Below, in pieces: positions 25,819 through 35,815 of a DNA stretch of 45,015 bases. The stretch is from Cyanobacteria bacterium RI_101 (GTDB lineage Bacteria > Cyanobacteriota > Cyanobacteriia > Cyanobacteriales > Microcystaceae): the NCBI GenBank assembly GCA_016471375.1, contig WGLZ01000055.1, forward strand, positions 1 through 45,015, given 5' to 3'. A model generated the notes under the pieces. It was not told where the DNA came from. It saw only the letters and a program-made list of their open reading frames with translations, and made no database searches. The position numbers and the translations under genes are program-made. The first letter of the stretch is position 1; each line of letters begins with the position of its first letter.

Positions 25819-25869
25819 CAGATATCAGATGACAGATATCAGGTAACAGGTAACAGATGACAGATGACA
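25811..25869 (+). repeat. heptamer tandem repeat tract after cas1
   Basis: About eight units: CAGATGA, CAGATAT, CAGATGA, CAGATAT, CAGGTAA, CAGGTAA, CAGATGA, CAGATGA. It begins inside cas1 and provides its stop. Confidence 0.88.
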
Positions 25870-25981
25870 ATTTTAATGTGTTTAGAAAATGAGGTTGAAA
25901 TGCGCCATGTTTGATAGTTAAATTTTTAAAGCGCCGAACTGTTCATGAAAGTTAAATTACTCGCCTATCTTTATTTTATTC

Positions 25982-26036
25982 TGCTCACTGCTCACTCCTC
26001 GCTGATAACTGATAACTGCTCACTGATAACTGAACA
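25982..26036 (+). repeat. heptamer tandem repeat tract before cas2
   Basis: Units TGCTCAC and TGATAAC alternate at a period of seven and end at the cas2 ATG. Between this and the cas1 tract lie ~110 A/T-rich bases without a gene. Confidence 0.8.
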
Positions 26037-26330
26037 ATGTCTACGCTTTTTTACTTGATTATCTATGATCTGCCTTCGACTAAGGCGGGGAATAAGCGCC
26101 GAACTCGTTTGTTTAGCTTACTCTCTGGCTATGGCTCTTGGCGGCAGTTTAGTGTTTTTGAATGCTTTTTGAACACTAAGCAATTTGCGGCGCTACAAAC
26201 GAGAATTGAAAAGTTAATTAAGCCTGACGAGGATTCCATTTGTATTTATGTGCTCGACGCTGGCGCCGTTAAGCGGACGATTGCCTACGGGACGCCAAAA
26301 CCAGAGGAACCGACTAGCATTATTCTGTGA
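26037..26330 (+). CDS. cas2: CRISPR adaptation protein Cas2
   Basis: A 97-residue Cas2 with the ferredoxin-like fold; it bridges two Cas1 dimers during spacer integration. LIIYDLPSTKAGNKRRTRLF carries the conserved aspartate (D11) and the basic helix, followed by GSWRQFSVFECFL. The start MSTLFYL resembles that of cas1 (MSTLYLT). It ends 212 bases before the first CRISPR repeat, so the leader lies immediately downstream. Confidence 0.95.
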   Translation: MSTLFYLIIYDLPSTKAGNKRRTRLFSLLSGYGSWRQFSVFECFLNTKQFAALQTRIEKLIKPDEDSICIYVLDAGAVKRTIAYGTPKPEEPTSIIL

Positions 26331-26542
26331 CGGCATGGTACAATGCCTTTGGCAAACCCATAGCGGGACTCAAAACCCTAGGGGCGTTGCCAAACCGCTC
26401 AGAACCTTGATAACTCAATACTTTGAGCGTTTTTCTCTGACCCGTCATCCTCTGTCTAGCCTCCGCGAATGGAACTTCTCTCCGGGCTTTGCCAATTCCC
26501 CTTGTCAAACCCCCACGCCGCAAGGCTTCCACCGCGCGGGCC
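26331..26542 (+). promoter_or_regulatory. CRISPR leader
   Basis: The 212 bases between cas2 and the first repeat are in the leader position, upstream of the repeat 5' end and on the adaptation-gene side. It contains three variants of a TTTGCCAA/TTTGGCAAA motif (TTTGGCAAACC, TTGCCAAACC, TTTGCCAATT) that could be binding sites, and an A/T-rich TTGATAACTCAATACTTTGA stretch as a promoter candidate. No degenerate repeat is present. A reading frame through it is a shadow. Confidence 0.7.
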
Positions 26543-29500
26543 CTTTCTATCAACTAATCCCGGCGCTCGGGACTGAAACAGCCCGAAGTCGGTATTTAGC
26601 GCCGGTTTTTTTTTCTTTCTATCAACTAATCCCGGCGCTCGGGACTGAAACAAAAGCCTTTGTCCGTGAGCATTTCGGGGAACTTGACGCTTTCTATCAA
26701 CTAATCCCGGCGCTCGGGACTGAAACTAAGCAAGTCATATACTGCGATTTTCCCATTTTTAGCTTTCTATCAACTAATCCCGGCGCTCGGGACTGAAACA
26801 GGACAAAAAAATGATTATTCATGTTTACGCTGGCCTTTCTATCAACTAATCCCGGCGCTCGGGACTGAAACAACTCCCAATCAACTCAAACTGGGGACGG
26901 CGCTGACTTTCTATCAACTAATCCCGGCGCTCGGGACTGAAACCCCCGCCCATCAGAAGGGCAAAAACAGAAGTCGGCAACTTTCTATCAACTAATCCCG
27001 GCGCTCGGGACTGAAACTGCTTGGAATATTTTGGCGAGTCTAACGAACGCTTTCTATCAACTAATCCCGGCGCTCGGGACTGAAACCGGAGTCTGCTTTT
27101 CTAGCGTGGTAGTGTAGATTACTTTCTATCAACTAATCCCGGCGCTCGGGACTGAAACCAAAAAAACATCCACTATGACCAACTCATTCTGCTTTCTATC
27201 AACTAATCCCGGCGCTCGGGACTGAAACTCAAGTATGGGGAGATATCACAAGAGCAGTTTACGCTTTCTATCAACTAATCCCGGCGCTCGGGACTGAAAC
27301 TTAATGCAGGCGTCCCACGCTTCACGGGGAGCAGCGCCTTTCTATCAACTAATCCCGGCGCTCGGGACTGAAACTTTTCTCTAAGCAGATTTGGACAATT
27401 TGTAGCGCTTGCTTTCTATCACCTCATCCCGGCGCTCGGGACTGAAACCCGTTAAAGCCCGCCAGTCCCTAGACCAGTTCAAGTCTTTCTATCAACTAAT
27501 CCCGGCGCTCGGGACTGAAACCTTTCCATGATGTTTAATTGGGGTTTAGGTTTACAACCTTTCTATCAACTAATCCCGGCGCTCGGGACTGAAACTCGGG
27601 AAGCTCAGCAAGTTCGTACTCATCTAAGACTTTCTATCAACTAATCCCGGCGCTCGGGACTGAAACAGTGATTTAGCGGCTCTTTCAACCCATACCCTTA
27701 TACTTTCTATCAACTAATCCCGGCGCTCGGGACTGAAACATATCAATTCTAATCCAGAGTTAGATATGGGATATGCTTTCTATCAACTAATCCCGGCGCT
27801 CGGGACTGAAACATTTTTGAAGGAAATGGATTGCTGAAACTTGTTGTCCTTTCTATCAACTAATCCCGGCGCTCGGGACTGAAACCCAAAGAACGGCTAT
27901 CAAGGAAAAGACCGCAAGAACTTTCTATCAACTAATCCCGGCGCTCGGGACTGAAACTGGATTAGAATTGATATAACAAGACAAGAGGGCACATGCTTTC
28001 TATCAACTAATCCCGGCGCTCGGGACTGAAACCGGTTGCGCTTCTCTGTCAAGGGCAAGCGGTACTGCTTTCTATCAACTAATCCCGGCGCTCGGGACTG
28101 AAACTCGATGTCACGCATTAGACAACAACCCCCCGCGCCGACTTTCTATCAACTAATCCCGGCGCTCGGGACTGAAACGTGATAGCCCGCTTGACGCTGG
28201 CCCTTGTCTCTGCCTTCTATCAACTAATCCCGGCGCTCGGGACTGAAACATTTCCGTGACGGGATGGAAATTCCCTCAGTAGGTGAACAACTTTCTATCA
28301 ACTAATCCCGGCGCTCGGGACTGAAACATTTCGATAGCGTCGAAAGGAAATTTTTCAGAGAATGCTTTCTATCAACTAATCCCGGCGCTCGGGACTGAAA
28401 CTCAAGACCTTGCGCCGCCGCCGCCGCCAATACTACTTTCTATCAACTAATCCCGGCGCTCGGGACTGAAACTCAGCACCAGCAAGATCCAGGCGATTAA
28501 TCTAGCTTTCTATCAACTAATCCCGGCGCTCGGGACTGAAACCCGGCCCGTTCTCCGTCTTGGCAATGCTTCGACTCGATAACTTTCTATCAACTAATCC
28601 CGGCGCTCGGGACTGAAACTCAAGACCTTGCGCCGCCGCCGCCGCCAATACTATCTTTCTATCAACTAATCCCGGCGCTCGGGACTGAAACCCTATTCCT
28701 ATCCCAGACGACGAACCATGCCCTAATACTTTCTATCAACTAATCCCGGCGCTCGGGACTGAAACCTTATTGTTTCATTTAGTTGGATTATCCTTAGCCT
28801 TCTTTCTATCAACTAATCCCGGCGCTCGGGACTGAAACGAGACACGAACGCCGCTACGAATTTTGGGAATCCTTTCTATCAACTAATCCCGGCGCTCGGG
28901 ACTGAAACCCGCCGCTTATTGCTCGCCTCGATTATCTCTCAGCTTTCTATCAACTAATCCCGGCGCTCGGGACTGAAACTCCTATTTATGCTGGCTTCCA
29001 AGCCGGGTGTGGTATTCTTTCTATCAACTAATCCCGGCGCTCGGGACTGAAACTGGAATAATTGACCAGATTCTAAATTATCTGCAATTTCTTTCTATCA
29101 ACTAATCCCGGCGCTCGGGACTGAAACATCATCAATTACGAAAAACATTAATTAATTTAATTCTTTCTATCAACTAATCCCGGCGCTCGGGACTGAAACT
29201 TTCCGTTGGTTTTTCCGTCAGTGCTCGAACTTCGTCGGCTTTCTATCAACTAATCCCGGCGCTCGGGACTGAAACTCATTTGGCGGTCGGTGACCCGGTT
29301 GACCCGACCGGCTTTCTATCAACTAATCCCGGCGCTCGGGACTGAAACCTGAATATTATCGTTACCTTGTTACTCTGCGTAAGGCTTTCTATCAACTAAT
29401 CCCGGCGCTCGGGACTGAAACCTGGTAGAGTTTCGACATAACCAGGAATAAACTCTCTTTCTATCAACTAATCCCGGCGCTCGGGACTGAAACAACGGTT

Positions 29501-31532
29501 CGCTCTATTTTGCGCTTGGTATCTCGCCAGCTTTCTATCAACTAATCCCGGCGCTCGGGACTGAAACAAAACCGCCCTAGGAAAGTTCCTAGATTTTATT
29601 ACTTTCTATCAACTAATCCCGGCGCTCGGGACTGAAACAAAACGCTAGAACGTAAAATAAACCTACTTGAGAGGCTTTCTATCAACTAATCCCGGCGCTC
29701 GGGACTGAAACAGGAATGCCCAGCGGATACCTTTACAGACAAATCCTTTCTATCAACTAATCCCGGCGCTCGGGACTGAAACCCGACCGCCTAGGGACGA
29801 GTTCACAGCGAACCGGGCTTTCTATCAACTAATCCCGGCGCTCGGGACTGAAACATATAAGTTAATGCCCTTTACTTAATTAATTATCACTTTCTATCAA
29901 CTAATCCCGGCGCTCGGGACTGAAACCCATGGAAACTTTGGAACGGGAAAAACTTTAGGATCTTTCTATCAACTAATCCCGGCGCTCGGGACTGAAACTA
30001 TTATAAGGCGCATTAAATTACAAAAAAACGGGGACTTTCTATCAACTAATCCCGGCGCTCGGGACTGAAACCCCGAACTGCAACTGAGCACCCAAAAAAC
30101 CCGGACTGCTTTCTATCAACTAATCCCGGCGCTCGGGACTGAAACAATAACCCCCCGCCGGAGCGAGGGGAGAGCCACATCCTTTCTATCAACTAATCCC
30201 GGCGCTCGGGACTGAAACTCAAGCCCATTGCTAAAGAGCAGAGTGTCTTCCTCGTCTTTCTATCAACTAATCCCGGCGCTCGGGACTGAAACAGGGCGGG
30301 CAATTTTCCCCGGCGGTTAGGTTGGCGGCGGCTTTCTATCAACTAATCCCGGCGCTCGGGACTGAAACTTGGGGCGGAGATTCACGTCCCCAGAGAGGAG
30401 AGCTTTCTATCAACTAATCCCGGCGCTCGGGACTGAAACTAGTTGGCAATGTTCAGCCCACAGATACTATCGCAACTTTCTATCAACTAATCCCGGCGCT
30501 CGGGACTGAAACGCCTTTTTAGGTTTCTTAGATCCGCCCCCGTTTTCTTTCTATCAACTAATCCCGGCGCTCGGGACTGAAACCCATTTGGGCAAGATAA
30601 AGGGCACGGCGCCGCCAGGCTTTCTATCAACTAATCCCGGCGCTCGGGACTGAAACGCTATCCATCGCCCAAGCGGCCGACGCGGCGCTCGCTTTCTATC
30701 AACTAATCCCGGCGCTCGGGACTGAAACTCCCGTAGGTTGTCCATCTCACAATTTCGGATTGCTTTCTATCAACTAATCCCGGCGCTCGGGACTGAAACT
30801 TTTTTATTGCCTTGCTATCGCCTTGGGAAGCAATAGCTTTCTATCAACTAATCCCGGCGCTCGGGACTGAAACTGGTCAGGGTCGAGGAGAGGGAGTGGC
30901 ATTTACAACTTTCTATCAACTAATCCCGGCGCTCGGGACTGAAACTTGTGGCCGCGTAGGCCGTGGATCGTCGCTGACTTCTTTCTATCAACTAATCCCG
31001 GCGCTCGGGACTGAAACTTGGTTGGGCTGAATTTAATCGTATGATGGAATTGGCTTTCTATCAACTAATCCCGGCGCTCGGGACTGAAACAAGTCAGAGT
31101 TAAACGCAGAATAAGAACTAATGCTTTCTATCAACTAATCCCGGCGCTCGGGACTGAAACAAAGCCTTAGGAACAATTAAACCAGAGGGAAAAGTCAGAC
31201 TTTCTATCAACTAATCCCGGCGCTCGGGACTGAAACTCTAGCGACAATAATTGGAGATTGGGAAGAGGAAAAACTTTCTATCAACTAATCCCGGCGCTCG
31301 GGACTGAAACCTGGAACCAATTAGAACAACTCTTCAACTAACCATACTGGGGGCTTTCTATCAACTAATCCCGGCGCTCGGGACTGAAACCTGGAACACT
31401 AACCCTAGACTTCCCCACTAACACTTTCTATCAACTAATCCCGGCGCTCGGGACTGAAACTTCTGCTTCTTTTTTAATCCAACAATCAGATAAAACTTTC
31501 TATCAACTAATCCCGGCGCTCGGGACTGAAAC
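26543..31532 (+). CRISPR. type I-D CRISPR array, 69 repeats and 68 spacers
   Basis: The repeat is 37 nt, starting CTTTCTATCAACTAATCCCG and ending GGGACTGAAAC. It forms a 5-bp hairpin TCCCG-GCGCT-CGGGA, leaving the 8-nt handle ACTGAAAC. From memory it closely resembles the CRISPR1 (I-D) repeat of Synechocystis 6803. I counted 69 repeats by eye. Spacers run 32-43 nt, mostly 34-37. Only two repeats vary: number 13 (27412-27448, A to C at positions 11 and 14) and number 24 (28213-28249, T to C at position 2). The last repeat (31496-31532) is perfect. Spacers 26 and 29 are duplicates, and spacers 17 and 20 overlap on opposite strands. Confidence 0.98.
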
Positions 31533-31847
31533 AAGATTCACTGCTATTTGTTTACGCCCATACCCACGAGGAAACCCACAGTGCCGCCCTTCAAAACGCG
31601 CTTGAAGTTCTAGATCTTCTGATAGAGGACTACACAATCCGAGGTTAGTTTCTGCCGCTTCTCCAAACATTGCAAATTAGTTGCGCCGAAGCGACCCGTG
31701 AGCCGGTTTCAGGGAACGCCCCCTGATATCTAGCATTTACGGATGAGTCGTGAATAAAGTCCATTCTAGCCCTTTACCCATCCGTGTTTTGAGGCAGGTG
31801 GCGTTTATGTCTCACATGTAAATGCTATCTGTCATCTGAAATACCCG
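31533..31847. other. array trailer region with gene remnant and inverted repeats
   Basis: No complete gene. Directly after the last repeat a start-less frame (31535-31648) reads QDSLLFVYAHTHEETHSAAL and ends LEVLDLLIEDYTIRG-stop, so the array abuts a truncated coding fragment of unknown origin. Further on are a hairpin TCAGGG-AACGCC-CCCTGA (31709-31726) and inverted repeats AGCATTTAC/GTAAATGCT (31732-31740, 31818-31826) and ACGGATG/CATCCGT (31739-31745, 31779-31785). A two-unit heptamer tract in reverse orientation (31825-31842) ends next to the radC stop. Confidence 0.5.
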
Positions 31848-32579
31848 TTAATCTCCCTGGGGAAACTGCTCCCACAGGCGGGTGAGTTGCCGCAGACTGG
31901 CGTAATTGCCTTGACCTAAAATCAGGTGATCCAAAAGGGGGATCTGTAACAATTGGGCGCTTTTCAGCAGGACTTCCGTCAGTTGGATATCCTCCGGGCT
32001 GGGATCGAGACCGCCGGAGGGATGGTTGTGGGCCACAATCAGACGGGTGGCGCCCTGCTTGATCACTTCTTTAAAAATTTCCCTGGGGTGAATCAGGGTT
32101 TCCGTGGCGGTGCCAATGGTTAACACCTGGGTCGCGAGGAGGCGATTTTTGACGTCCAACATCACCACGGCGAAATGTTCCTGGCTCCGCCACATGAGAT
32201 CCTGGGAAAGCGCCGCCGCGGCCATAGCCGGACTATCCAAGACAAGGCGCTCGTTGGGACGAGTCAGATAAACCCGTTTCCCCAGTTCCACCGCGGCCAA
32301 AATCGTGGTCGCCTTGGCGGGGCCGACGCCGGGAAAATTCATTAACTCCTGGGGATGGATCTGGCGAAGAACATCCAGAGGATCTTGTTTATTTTGCCCC
32401 AACTGAGCCAGGATATATTGCCCCAGTCCCACCGCCGAGAGTTTGCCCTTGCCCTGGCCCGTGGCCAGGAGAATCGCCAATAATTCCGCCGGGGAGAGAG
32501 AACCGACGCCCTGGGCCAGCAGTTTTTCCCTAGGGCGCTCGGATAGAGGTAGGTCGGCGATCCGTAGGCTATAGGTCAT
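31848..32579 (-). CDS. radC: RadC family JAB/MPN-domain protein
   Basis: A 243-residue RadC-like protein. A helix-hairpin-helix region ([19 protein letters not shown]) precedes a JAB metalloprotease-like domain whose zinc motif is intact: [20 protein letters not shown] (HxH...SxxD). The biological role of RadC remains uncertain despite its name. The true start is ATG 32579, which overlaps the trhO stop as ATGA; the in-frame extension to 32642 lies inside trhO. Confidence 0.93.
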   Translation of the reverse strand: MTYSLRIADLPLSERPREKLLAQGVGSLSPAELLAILLATGQGKGKLSAVGLGQYILAQLGQNKQDPLDVLRQIHPQELMNFPGVGPAKATTILAAVELGKRVYLTRPNERLVLDSPAMAAAALSQDLMWRSQEHFAVVMLDVKNRLLATQVLTIGTATETLIHPREIFKEVIKQGATRLIVAHNHPSGGLDPSPEDIQLTEVLLKSAQLLQIPLLDHLILGQGNYASLRQLTRLWEQFPQGD

Positions 32580-33376
32580 AAGGTCTCTGCGCAATGAGGA
32601 CAAGTCGCGAGGGTTAGCGCCGACGGTAGGGGATGGCCGCAACCGGGACAGAGACGATGGCTTCCCCTCTTTAAGCCGCCGTCCACCGCCACTCGTTCGT
32701 CAAAGACAAAACATTCCCCTTGCCAGAGACTAGCTGCCGGGGGAGTCTTTTCTAAATAGTTTAAAATTCCGCCCTCTAGGTGATACACGTCCCGAAACCC
32801 GGACCGCTTTAACAGCGCCGTGGCTTTTTCGCAACGAATACCGCCGGTGCAGAAGAGCGCCAGTTTAGGATTTTTTTCGGGGTCTAGGGAACGCCGAACA
32901 TAGTCGGGAAAGTCCCGAAAGCGCCGAGTCTGGGGATCGACGGCGCCGGGAAAGGTGCCGATGGCGACTTCGTAGGCGTTGCGGGTATCAATCGCCATGA
33001 CCTCGGGATCTTGAATCAGGGCGTTCCATTCTTCGGGAGGAACATAAACGCCGACGCCCTGTCGAGGATTAATTTCCGGGCGCCCCAGGGCGACGATTTC
33101 CCGTTTAATCCGCATTTTAAACCGGCCGAAGGGAAGGGTCGTCGTTTGGCTTTCCCGTAGGGGCAAGGTCTCTAGTCCCAACTCTTCCCGGAGACGCCCG
33201 ACCATCTCCGCGACGGCGCCGGGATCCCCCGCCAAGGCGGCGTTAATCCCCTCCGGCGCTAGCAAAATCGTGCCCCGCAAGTTTAACGCCTCGCCCCAAC
33301 TCCGCCACCGGCGCCGGCGCTCTGGCAGGCCCTCTAGGGGCTGAAACCGGTAAAAAGCGGCGACAAGGTAGTCCAT
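32576..33376 (-). CDS. trhO: tRNA uridine-34 hydroxylase TrhO (rhodanese-like)
   Basis: A 266-residue protein of the YceA/UPF0176 family, which makes 5-hydroxyuridine at position 34 of tRNA in an oxygen-dependent manner. The N-terminal ferredoxin-like domain ([18 protein letters not shown]) is followed by a rhodanese domain with the conserved C176 ([14 protein letters not shown]) and a second C182. Residues ~235-265 add a CPGCGHPL...CPHC zinc-ribbon-like tail. It is coupled to radC by a 4-base overlap. Confidence 0.92.
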   Translation of the reverse strand: MDYLVAAFYRFQPLEGLPERRRRWRSWGEALNLRGTILLAPEGINAALAGDPGAVAEMVGRLREELGLETLPLRESQTTTLPFGRFKMRIKREIVALGRPEINPRQGVGVYVPPEEWNALIQDPEVMAIDTRNAYEVAIGTFPGAVDPQTRRFRDFPDYVRRSLDPEKNPKLALFCTGGIRCEKATALLKRSGFRDVYHLEGGILNYLEKTPPAASLWQGECFVFDERVAVDGGLKRGSHRLCPGCGHPLPSALTLATCPHCAETL

Positions 33377-33585
33377 AAAAACTAAAAAGTCCTCTCGTGA
33401 GCGTCCGGGCCGTCCTCACCGGAGCGGGGAAAACCCATTATTATAGTTTCCCATACTTTCAGACTAGGAGGAGGGGCCGGCCCAAAGTCGCTTCGTCCAA
33501 CGTCACAATGGGAACAAATTTAACGCCCTAAGCTCCCCTCGCAAGATTAAAATAGAAATCGACTCCGTTGAGCGAATTGCCCCCC

Positions 33586-35685
33586 ATGACCACCTCCCCC
33601 GACTTTCGCCACATTTTTGTCATAGAAGATCAAAAAGCTCGACGTATAATAGCTCTAGATGAACCCACTTATTCTATTGGTCGGGAGTCTAGTAACGATA
33701 TTGTCATCTATGACCGGGTGGTCTCCAGGCACCACGCCACTTTGGTGCGGATTAAGCCCAATCCCAAGAGCGAGAGTTATTCCTATCGGATTATCGACGG
33801 AGATTTGGAAGGCAACCGGAGCACCAACGGGCTAATTATTAACGGTCAAAACGCTTTCACTCACGATTTGAAGCACGGGGATGTGATTTTATTTGGGAGC
33901 GAGTCGAAGGCCAGTTATTATATTGTTTCCACCAGTCTGGAAATCGCCCTTTTTAATCCTCTAGAAATTTCCCAGTACGAAGAAGTGGGGCGCCCCTATT
34001 CAGAGGAGGATAGCAAATCCACCATTATTAACGACGAAGAAGATATTTCCAAGGTCACCCAAGCCTCCATGGATTTGGTGCGCTTTTCCTCCTTTGCGGA
34101 ACTGAGTCCCCATCCCATTGTGGAAATGGATTTTACGGGAAAAATCATCTACCTGAACCCCCCCGCTAGCATTAAGTTTAAAACCATCCAACAGGAAGGG
34201 CTGGATCATCCCGTCTTAACGGGGTTGCTCAACCAAGTGCAAAACGTGCGGGGCAATTTGCTCCTGCGGGAAATTCAAGTTAAAGAGGAAATCTACGAGC
34301 AATACGTTCATTATCTAGCGGAAACCCAGGTGATCCGCAGTTACCTCTGCGACGTCACCCAGCGGAAACAGGCGGAAAAAAGTCTCGCCCAACAGACCTT
34401 TTACGACGCCCTCACGGGTTTGCCTAACCGGGGCTTGTTTGAAGAGCAGTTGGCTATCGCTCTCGCGAAAGCTAATCGAGATAATACCCCCGTCGCGGCG
34501 CTGTTCCTGAATTTCGCCAACTACAGCCGCATGATCAACGCCTTTGGGTTGGATAGTAGCGATTTTCTCCTGAAAACCGTGGCCCAGCGCCTGAGCGAGG
34601 CCTTGGGAGCCGACGGTCTAGTTTGTCGTTGGCAGGGGGAAGAATTTGTCATCTTGCTCAAGTCTTCTCCTAGCCCCGAGCAAATCCGGGCGGTCGCGGA
34701 GAACATTCTGCAAACGCTCCAGGGCATTATTGAAGTCTCGGGACAGTCCCTGCACCTCAAGGGCCGCCTCGGTATCGCCCTCTATCCCCAGGACGGCGCC
34801 GACGCGGCCACTTTATTAAAAAACGCCCACACGGCGCTGGAGCAAATCGAGCCTCAAAATAGCAGCGCCTACGCTTTCTTTAATCCCAAGCTGGCCTCTA
34901 AAGCCAACCTTCTATTCCGCTTAGAAAATCTGCTTTACGAAGCGTTAGATAAGCGACAATTCTATCTCACCTACCAGCCCTTTATTCGCGTCTCCACCTC
35001 CCAAATCACCGGCGTCGAAGCGCTCCTGCGTTGGCGTCATCCCGAGTTGGGGGAAATTTCCCCGGTTAATTTGATTCCCCTGGCGGAAAAAACCGATTTG
35101 ATTGTTCCCATTGGTCAATGGATTTTGGAAACCGCCTGCCGGCAAAATAAGGCGCTTCAAGATCAGGGTATTCCCCCTCTGCCCGTTACGGTGAACTTAT
35201 CGACGAGGCAATTTAAGCAAGGCGATTTAGTGGCTTCCGTAGCCGAGACTTTGGAAAAAACAGGATTAGAGCCGAAGTGGCTCACTCTGGAAGTCACCGA
35301 GACCGCGATCATGGACGACCCGAGTTATTCCCAAACGATCCTCCAACAACTGCGGGAGTTGGGAGTCAATCTCTCCTTAGACGATTTTGGCGTTGGCTTA
35401 GGCTCTTTAAGCTGTCTGCAACAATTTGCGATTCAAACCCTAAAAATCCATGAATCCTTTATTGTCAATCTTGTCAATCAGCCCAAAAATCAGTCTATTG
35501 TTCGGGCTTTACTGCTCTTGGGGCAAAGTTTACGCATTCGCATTATCGCCGAAGGGGTCGAAACCCTAGAGCAGGTGGAGCGCCTACGAGAGCTGAAATG
35601 CGAGGAGGTGCAAGGCTATTGGTTTAGCCATCCTCTCAAAATCGCCGAGCTGACTCAATTTTTATCCCAATCCTCTATTCAATAA
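33586..35685 (+). CDS. FHA-PAS-GGDEF-EAL signalling protein
   Basis: A 699-residue cyclic-di-GMP signalling protein. The FHA domain (~10-115) has GRESSNDIV and SRHHATLV (G32, R33, S47, H50), so phosphothreonine binding is likely. A PAS-like segment (~165-255, HPIVEMDFTGKIIYLNPPAS) follows. The GGDEF site is degenerate (WQGEEF), so it is probably not a cyclase. The EAL domain keeps EALLRWRHP, VNLSTRQF, LEVTETAI, LDDFGVG and IAEGVET, but the usual LKID reads LKIH. A phosphodiesterase role is likely but needs testing. A paralog follows directly. ATG 33586 is chosen over TTG 33568. Confidence 0.9.
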   Translation: MTTSPDFRHIFVIEDQKARRIIALDEPTYSIGRESSNDIVIYDRVVSRHHATLVRIKPNPKSESYSYRIIDGDLEGNRSTNGLIINGQNAFTHDLKHGDVILFGSESKASYYIVSTSLEIALFNPLEISQYEEVGRPYSEEDSKSTIINDEEDISKVTQASMDLVRFSSFAELSPHPIVEMDFTGKIIYLNPPASIKFKTIQQEGLDHPVLTGLLNQVQNVRGNLLLREIQVKEEIYEQYVHYLAETQVIRSYLCDVTQRKQAEKSLAQQTFYDALTGLPNRGLFEEQLAIALAKANRDNTPVAALFLNFANYSRMINAFGLDSSDFLLKTVAQRLSEALGADGLVCRWQGEEFVILLKSSPSPEQIRAVAENILQTLQGIIEVSGQSLHLKGRLGIALYPQDGADAATLLKNAHTALEQIEPQNSSAYAFFNPKLASKANLLFRLENLLYEALDKRQFYLTYQPFIRVSTSQITGVEALLRWRHPELGEISPVNLIPLAEKTDLIVPIGQWILETACRQNKALQDQGIPPLPVTVNLSTRQFKQGDLVASVAETLEKTGLEPKWLTLEVTETAIMDDPSYSQTILQQLRELGVNLSLDDFGVGLGSLSCLQQFAIQTLKIHESFIVNLVNQPKNQSIVRALLLLGQSLRIRIIAEGVETLEQVERLRELKCEEVQGYWFSHPLKIAELTQFLSQSSIQ

Positions 35686-35815
35686 AGCGTCGCGCATTGT
35701 GGGAAAGCTAGGGGAAATCAGGGGCGAGAGCCTACCCAGAAAAACCCGCTTTCTCTATTTAAAACCGCTCTTTTTTAAACCCTTTAAACCTCTACGCGTT
35801 CACTCGCCGCTCCCT

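Noticed and set aside
26248-26796. Open frame running from cas2 through the leader into the array
   Set aside because: It overlaps cas2 out of frame and its C-terminal part is the translated CRISPR repeat (FYQLIPALGTET).
27900-31030. Several frames within the array coding repeated peptides (FQSRAPGLVDRK, FYQLIPALGTET)
   Set aside because: They are translations of the repeat units in the array and have no start context.
31735-31762. Hammerhead-ribozyme-like stretch (GGATGAGTC..GTGAATAAAGTC)
   Set aside because: The core needs CTGATGA and GAAA at fixed places; here the first has GGATGA and the second box is missing.
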